From Ectocarpus siliculosus (taxonomy: Eukaryota; Sar; Phaeophyceae; Ectocarpales; Ectocarpaceae): a stretch of 18,092 nt of DNA. The notes under the pieces are model-generated. The model had not been told where the DNA came from. It searched no databases and worked only from the letters and a program-made list of their open reading frames with translations. Made by a program: the position numbers and the translations under genes. The stretch is from assembly GCA_000310025.1 (NCBI GenBank), contig FN648619.1, positions 269,849 through 287,940 of the forward strand. The letters are read 5' to 3'. Below, piece after piece: positions 15,501 through 18,092 of the stretch (positions within the stretch are counted from its first letter, which is position 1; each line of letters begins with the position of its first letter).

Positions 15501-16927
15501 GAAGAGAGCATGCTGTCGAGGTACTTTTCCCAGAGCCTGCCGGCGAAGCTCTCGGCGGTTCTCTCTGTCGTGGCCATCGCCGTCGCTGCAGCCCTCTTCT
15601 TCGGGTGAGATAATTTTTGTTGTTATTGTTGTCGTCGTCGTTGATGGTGAGGCTCTTGTCGATGTTGGCTGTTGCTATTCTCGGCGGTTGCTGCTGATGT
15701 TAATGCTGTTTTTGTACCCTGTAGGATGTTGTTGTTGTCGTCGTTGTTGTTGTCGTTGTCTTCCTCGTTGATCGTGAGGTTGTTCTCGATGTTGGCTGTT
15801 GTTGTTGCTCTTGTCATTGCCGTTTTATACCGTGTCGGATGTTGTCATCGCTGTTGTTGTTGTTGTCTTCGTCGTTGATTGTGAGGCTCTTCGTGGTAAG
15901 AGGCGTGCATATCGTTTGAGCGGGCATGAACGGTGGGGACACCAGATTCTTTTTTTGCTCTGGAAAGACAACGATCACAACAACAGTCTCGGCCTCGCGC
16001 CCTTCCCCGGTGTTTCGGAACAGTTTTGAGTCTCAAGAGAGGTTCTGGATAAGCTTCAGAAAACAAACACCTTTTGGCCTGAAAAAAGACAACGATCACA
16101 ACGGCCATTCTTGGCTTCGCCCCCTGCCTGTTTCTTCGGAACATTTTTTTTTTGTCTGTTTTCTGCCCCAGGGAGGGTGATGGTCCGAAGCTGGTGAAGC
16201 GTGATGCCCCCCTCTTCCCGGGGGATCGATTGAAGGGCGGACAGTACATTTCGTTCTGCACGAGCATCATCGCCACCGGGTGCAAGCCCAAGTACTTCGA
16301 GGTGCGTCCGAGAAAAAAATGTAAAGCGGGAAAAAAGAGTCAAAAACGAACTTCACAAGATGTATATAGACGAAACAAGCGCACTGCCACCCTGTGCTAA
16401 CACCCAAGAAAATGTAAAACGTAAAAAAAAAAAATGCAACCATCGAAACGACGACAAAACACCCACACTAATACCGTCCGTGTAGAACACTATTGTACCA
16501 ACGGAGGATTTGAGACCATTCGACCGTTACCTCCCTCAAGATGGCACCCGGCCAAGTTCCACCCGCGCTGTTTCTTAGCCGTTTGAGTGCCTGGGCCTGT
16601 CACCCCATCACACCAAACCACGACGACAACGGCAACAGCTACCATTCTACAGTACCTACCGTGTGAGTCTTCGTTCAGCCTTACACGTGCATATTCAGAC
16701 ATTCAGGGCAACGCTTCTTGCGCTTGTATTCGCGTGCTCCGGAGCAGCTAGGTCGCGATGGCTCTCTCGGAGTATACGGTGGAAAGTCGCCTTACGCACA
16801 GAAGGCCAAGCTGTGGACAGCGGGCACGGGCGCCAAGGGTGGCGGGGGGAAAGAGGCGTTTTACGAACTGGTGTACACCGGGGACAGGGTGGTGCTCAAC
16901 AAGGACGGCAAGGTGTGGAAAAAGTGA
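12461..16927 (+). CDS. Predicted type II membrane protein with C-terminal bulb-type lectin (B-lectin) domain, six exons
   Basis: Exons: 12461-12580, 13685-13786, 14934-15056, 15501-15604, 16172-16301, 16748-16927; 759 nt, 252 residues plus TGA. Residues 1-115 form a basic, Ser/Pro-rich tail (SRSKSPTRSPLARTASK at 49-65). The helix LSAVLSVVAIAVAAALFFG spans 132-150, with Arg122 and Lys131 before it and EGDG after it; positive-inside rules put the N-terminus in the cytosol. From 167 on, GDRLKGGQYISF, ELGRDGSLGVYGG (193-205) and VYTGDRVVLNKDGKVW match the beta-prism repeats of bulb-type lectins. The canonical Q-x-D-x-N-x-V-x-Y site is degenerate, so mannose binding is doubtful. Cys179 and Cys187 could form a disulfide. 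Junction phases are 0,0,0,2,0. Exons 4-6 are firm. Alternatively exons 1-3 belong to a separate small gene and the lectin begins at the ATG at 15510, giving 134 residues with the helix as signal anchor. Confidence 0.72.
13006..13052. repeat. CAA trinucleotide microsatellite
   Basis: About a dozen CAA/ACA units with a single CAC interruption, directly upstream of the 140-bp repeats. Confidence 0.93.
13073..13470. repeat. 140-bp tandem repeat, about 2.7 copies
   Basis: Anchors GTGGATGTG-T/G-ATAAG at 13106 and 13246, and a variant GTGAATGTGGATAAG at 13385, give periods of 140 and 139 bp. Copies share GTCTTGTCGGCCGCC-C/G-CACGAAA-x-CACTGCGCGTTGT; the third is truncated at about 13470. Since 140 is not a multiple of three, frames shift between copies, so the array is not coding. 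Confidence 0.93.
13685..13786 (+). CDS. Lectin gene exon 2 (Ser/Pro/Arg-rich tail)
   Basis: Codes STIEPKAVRSRSKSPTRSPL and onward to TNLVIDTQ. The acceptor CTCCTGTTTTCCAG is strong and the donor is CAG|GTACCT; phase 0 both sides. The repeated S-P and R-S pairs suggest proline-directed phosphorylation in a disordered cytosolic tail. An additional exon could be hidden in the preceding intron. Confidence 0.62.
13787..14933 (+). other. Lectin gene intron 2
   Basis: 1147 nt, GTACCT to TCCAAG. It contains a 47-bp minisatellite (14070-14257), T and C homopolymers (14464-14474, 14662-14675, 14732-14743) and an imperfect C6/G6 stem near 14738-14757. No exon is seen. Confidence 0.55.
14070..14257. repeat. 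47-bp minisatellite, four copies
   Basis: CATGTCAGCATTGATCGCTC begins units at 14117, 14164 and 14211, exactly 47 bp apart; a more diverged first unit starts at about 14070. The outer units share GGCTTACCCCTT while the two inner ones share GACTTCCCCCA, a symmetric variant pattern. Confidence 0.95.
14934..15056 (+). CDS. Lectin gene exon 3
   Basis: Codes AGHDAADKGEPLISPARFSP and onward to SSPRKITMRPV, with the same basic Ser/Pro composition as exon 2. Acceptor AATCCAAG is weak, donor GTG|GTAAAG. Phase 0 both sides. Alternatives: reading on to TGA at 15120-15122, or using a stronger-looking GTATGT donor at 15076 into a 74-nt intron and a frame that stops at 15259. I prefer joining to exon 4 because it places a basic tail directly before the membrane helix. 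Confidence 0.55.
15057..15500 (+). other. Lectin gene intron 3
   Basis: 444 nt, GTAAAG to CCTGCAG. The 3' half is CAACGAC-rich and includes a 77-bp period duplication. If the gene is really two genes, this is instead the intergenic spacer and lectin promoter, though I see no TATA box in it. Confidence 0.5.
15285..15430. repeat. 77-bp direct repeat in CAA/GAC-rich sequence
   Basis: ACAAGAACAACGGCACCAAT occurs at 15303 and again at 15380, with related flanks including CAATGTGC-A/G-CAG in both copies. Confidence 0.85.
15501..15604 (+). CDS. Lectin gene exon 4 (membrane helix)
   Basis: Codes EESMLSRYFSQSLPAK followed by the hydrophobic helix LSAVLSVVAIAVAAALFFG. Acceptor TACCCCTGCAG, donor CGG|GTGAGA, phase 0 in and phase 2 out. 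The internal ATG at 15510 is the first after an in-frame stop on unspliced DNA and could be an alternative start. Confidence 0.82.
15636..15895. repeat. Degenerate GTT-rich tandem repeat, units of about 107-127 bp
   Basis: C-G/C-TCGTTGAT-x-GTGAGG starts units at about 15636, 15763 and 15870. The first two continue TCGATGTTGGCTGTTG and then GTCG/TAGGATGTTGT; the third is partial. Confidence 0.82.
15964..16171. repeat. 121-bp period direct repeat ending at the exon 5 acceptor
   Basis: AAAGACAACGATCACAAC at 15964 and 16085, each followed about 45 bp later by a CCC-rich stretch and TTCGGAACA. The second copy runs into the T-rich tract and acceptor of lectin exon 5. Confidence 0.8.
16172..16301 (+). 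CDS. Lectin gene exon 5 (first B-lectin strands)
   Basis: Codes EGDGPKLVKRDAPLFPGDRL and onward to CKPKYFE. The acceptor CTGTTTTCTGCCCCAG is excellent, the donor is GAG|GTGCGT. Phase 2 in, phase 0 out. It carries the GDRLKGGQYISF start of the bulb-lectin fold and two cysteines. Confidence 0.92.
16302..16747 (+). other. Lectin gene intron 5
   Basis: 446 nt, GTGCGT to GGAGCAG. It contains A runs near 16311-16317 and 16424-16433 and ACGAC-rich sequence. Nothing else is supported. Confidence 0.85.
16748..16927 (+). CDS. Lectin gene exon 6 (B-lectin repeats, stop)
   Basis: Codes LGRDGSLGVYGGKSPYAQKA and onward to LNKDGKVWKK with TGA at 16925-16927. Acceptor CTCCGGAGCAG. The two L-x-x-D/T-G-x-x-x-x-Y/L...W repeats are the strongest evidence for the bulb-type lectin family. 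A Gly-rich loop (GAKGGGGKE) separates them. Confidence 0.92.
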   Translation, partial: LGRDGSLGVYGGKSPYAQKAKLWTAGTGAKGGGGKEAFYELVYTGDRVVLNKDGKVWKK

Positions 16928-18092
16928 AAAATGAAACGAATTTTGCATATTTGCTACTTAAGGTGGTACTAATTAGTGTTGTGCCCTCCCTGTTTTTCCC
17001 AGCTCATTCAAGTGAAATTGCTGACAACTGTTGTAGCCTTCCATTTTGCCCAGCTGAGTCATGCGCATTTTTCTCCCCTTTTGCGTAAAAGGGAAGGACA
17101 TGCAGTCACTCGCTCATGCTGCCTGGCTTTGCTTGCGGCTGGCCGGGCGGGGCGGTTCTCCGTTGATTATGATTCGACGGTGCCCCTATGCGGCTAACAG
17201 ATAGAGAGAGCCCAACGGCTCCGATATTGCGCAGATACGGCTCGTTCATGTATAGGGCAAAACCTGCCGTAAGGGAGCACAATCCATGCGATTCACTCGC
17301 TTTTGTTTTTTCCTGTTTACCTCAGGTGAAATGGTCATCTTCGGTGAAGAGCTTGCCTAAGAACATGCGGCCCTGGCCACTCGCGCAATAAGCTATCCAC
17401 AACCGAGCGTGGCCTACCTCGGAAGTGATACTGCGGAGCCCCCCGGTTGCTAGCGCTGCGGAAGAATACCGTGGGTGACGTAAGATACCACACCCCCGTG
17501 GTTCGATTTTTTTTTTTGTCTTGTTCTTGTCAGTACAAAAGAAGACAAAACATTTCTCTTCCACAGCTACAGGAAGAGTCCGTTTCTTTTTTTCAAAGCT
17601 CGAGTTCTTCACGACGAAGAGGATGCATGAGTGAAACGACAAGTTTTCGGAAAGCCTGGCTCCAACGCCGCCATTTTCGGCGCCGCCAATCTTTATTCTG
17701 CTGTGGAGAAATCGAGCTTTTTTAGAAAAATCGGTCCCTGGGGTGTGGTGTCTTGTCTCACGTCACCTGCGGTATCCTTTCGCTGGTGTGGGAGGCAGGG
17801 ACGGTTTTGGCAGGGCAAAGGTAGCTGCACCTGGTCCCGAAGTCAAGATGGATTTGGACGCGGGCCATACAGCCACGTTGTTGGACGATCGATGCAGAAA
17901 GAAGGGATAGGGGGGGGGGAGGGGGGGGGGGGGGGTTGATTTCCCGGGGGGCTCGCTGAGGTGAATATAGTGGGGGGTACTTGATTCACCGGGGAGGCAG
18001 GGAAGGTCCACAGTCCACAGGAGGAGCGAGTTTCGGTCTGTGATGCGCATTGCGTCACCTTGCGAACGGTTTTCTGGGTGTGTGTATGGTGT
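16928..18092. other. 3' UTR of the lectin gene and intergenic sequence
   Basis: No supported gene. There is a good plus-strand acceptor context at 17325 (TTTTTTCCTGTTTACCTCAG) followed by 22 codons to TAA, and another before 17567; both could belong to a 3' UTR intron or an unrecognised transcript. Frames on either strand show no family motif. A T run lies at 17508-17516 and G runs at 17910-17935. Confidence 0.55.
17910..17935. repeat. Poly-G tracts
   Basis: Blocks of 9 and about 13 G separated by one A. They could form G-quadruplex structure or be an assembly-difficult stretch. Confidence 0.9.

Larger units (their letters stand above)
15605..16171 (+). other. Lectin gene intron 4
   Basis: 567 nt, GTGAGA to GCCCCAG. 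The 5' half is a GTT/GTC-rich degenerate tandem repeat and the 3' half is a duplicated block reaching the acceptor. Almost no unique sequence is left. Long frames through it are trinucleotide-repeat artefacts. Confidence 0.85.

Noticed and set aside
15623-15878. Leu/Val or Asn/Asp-rich frames in the GTT-rich block
   Set aside because: Trinucleotide-repeat artefacts within lectin intron 4.
1-18092. Transposon, viral, CRISPR, rRNA or tRNA content
   Set aside because: I looked for transposase, reverse transcriptase or integrase motifs, long terminal or inverted repeats, regular spaced repeats and tRNA-like cloverleaf segments and found none I could support.

Overview
This is a piece of eukaryotic nuclear DNA. 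It has no operons or ribosome-binding sites; its coding capacity is in short exons (59-180 nt) separated by introns of 0.3-2 kb with GT/AG ends. The introns are full of CAA/GTT trinucleotide runs, CT tracts, homopolymers and minisatellites. Exon size, intron size, trinucleotide-rich introns and closely packed genes on alternating strands together suggest a stramenopile, most likely a brown alga (Ectocarpus-like). That assignment is inferred from gene architecture and codon content, not from a database match.

Layout. (1) 1-246, plus strand: the 3' end of a gene entering from the left edge, coding a Cys/His-rich C-terminus. (2) 247-3255: about 3 kb of convergent intergenic/UTR sequence with no gene I can support. 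(3) 3256-11811, minus strand: a ten-exon gene that I assembled exon by exon. It encodes a 339-residue monoacylglycerol-lipase-like alpha/beta hydrolase with oxyanion-hole HG motif, GHSMG nucleophile elbow, and the expected Asp and His. All nine junctions keep phase, and the conserved family blocks appear in order. (4) 11812-12460: a compact head-to-head intergenic region with a TATA box for the plus strand and a short upstream ORF. (5) 12461-16927, plus strand: a six-exon gene for a predicted 252-residue type II single-pass membrane protein, with a basic Ser/Pro-rich N-terminal tail, one membrane helix, and a C-terminal bulb-type (B-lectin) domain. The last three exons are firm; the first three are joined on splice signals and phase and are less certain. 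(6) 16928-18092: probably 3' UTR and intergenic; no gene supported.

The two complete genes are divergently transcribed and could share a promoter region, but nothing in the sequence links a lipid hydrolase to a membrane lectin functionally. I saw no rRNA, tRNA, CRISPR array, complete transposon or viral gene. The most unusual material is in the introns. One minisatellite in the hydrolase gene appears to be built from copies of its own 3' splice-junction sequence. Several microsatellites sit directly against splice sites. A second intron has a duplicated block upstream of its acceptor.
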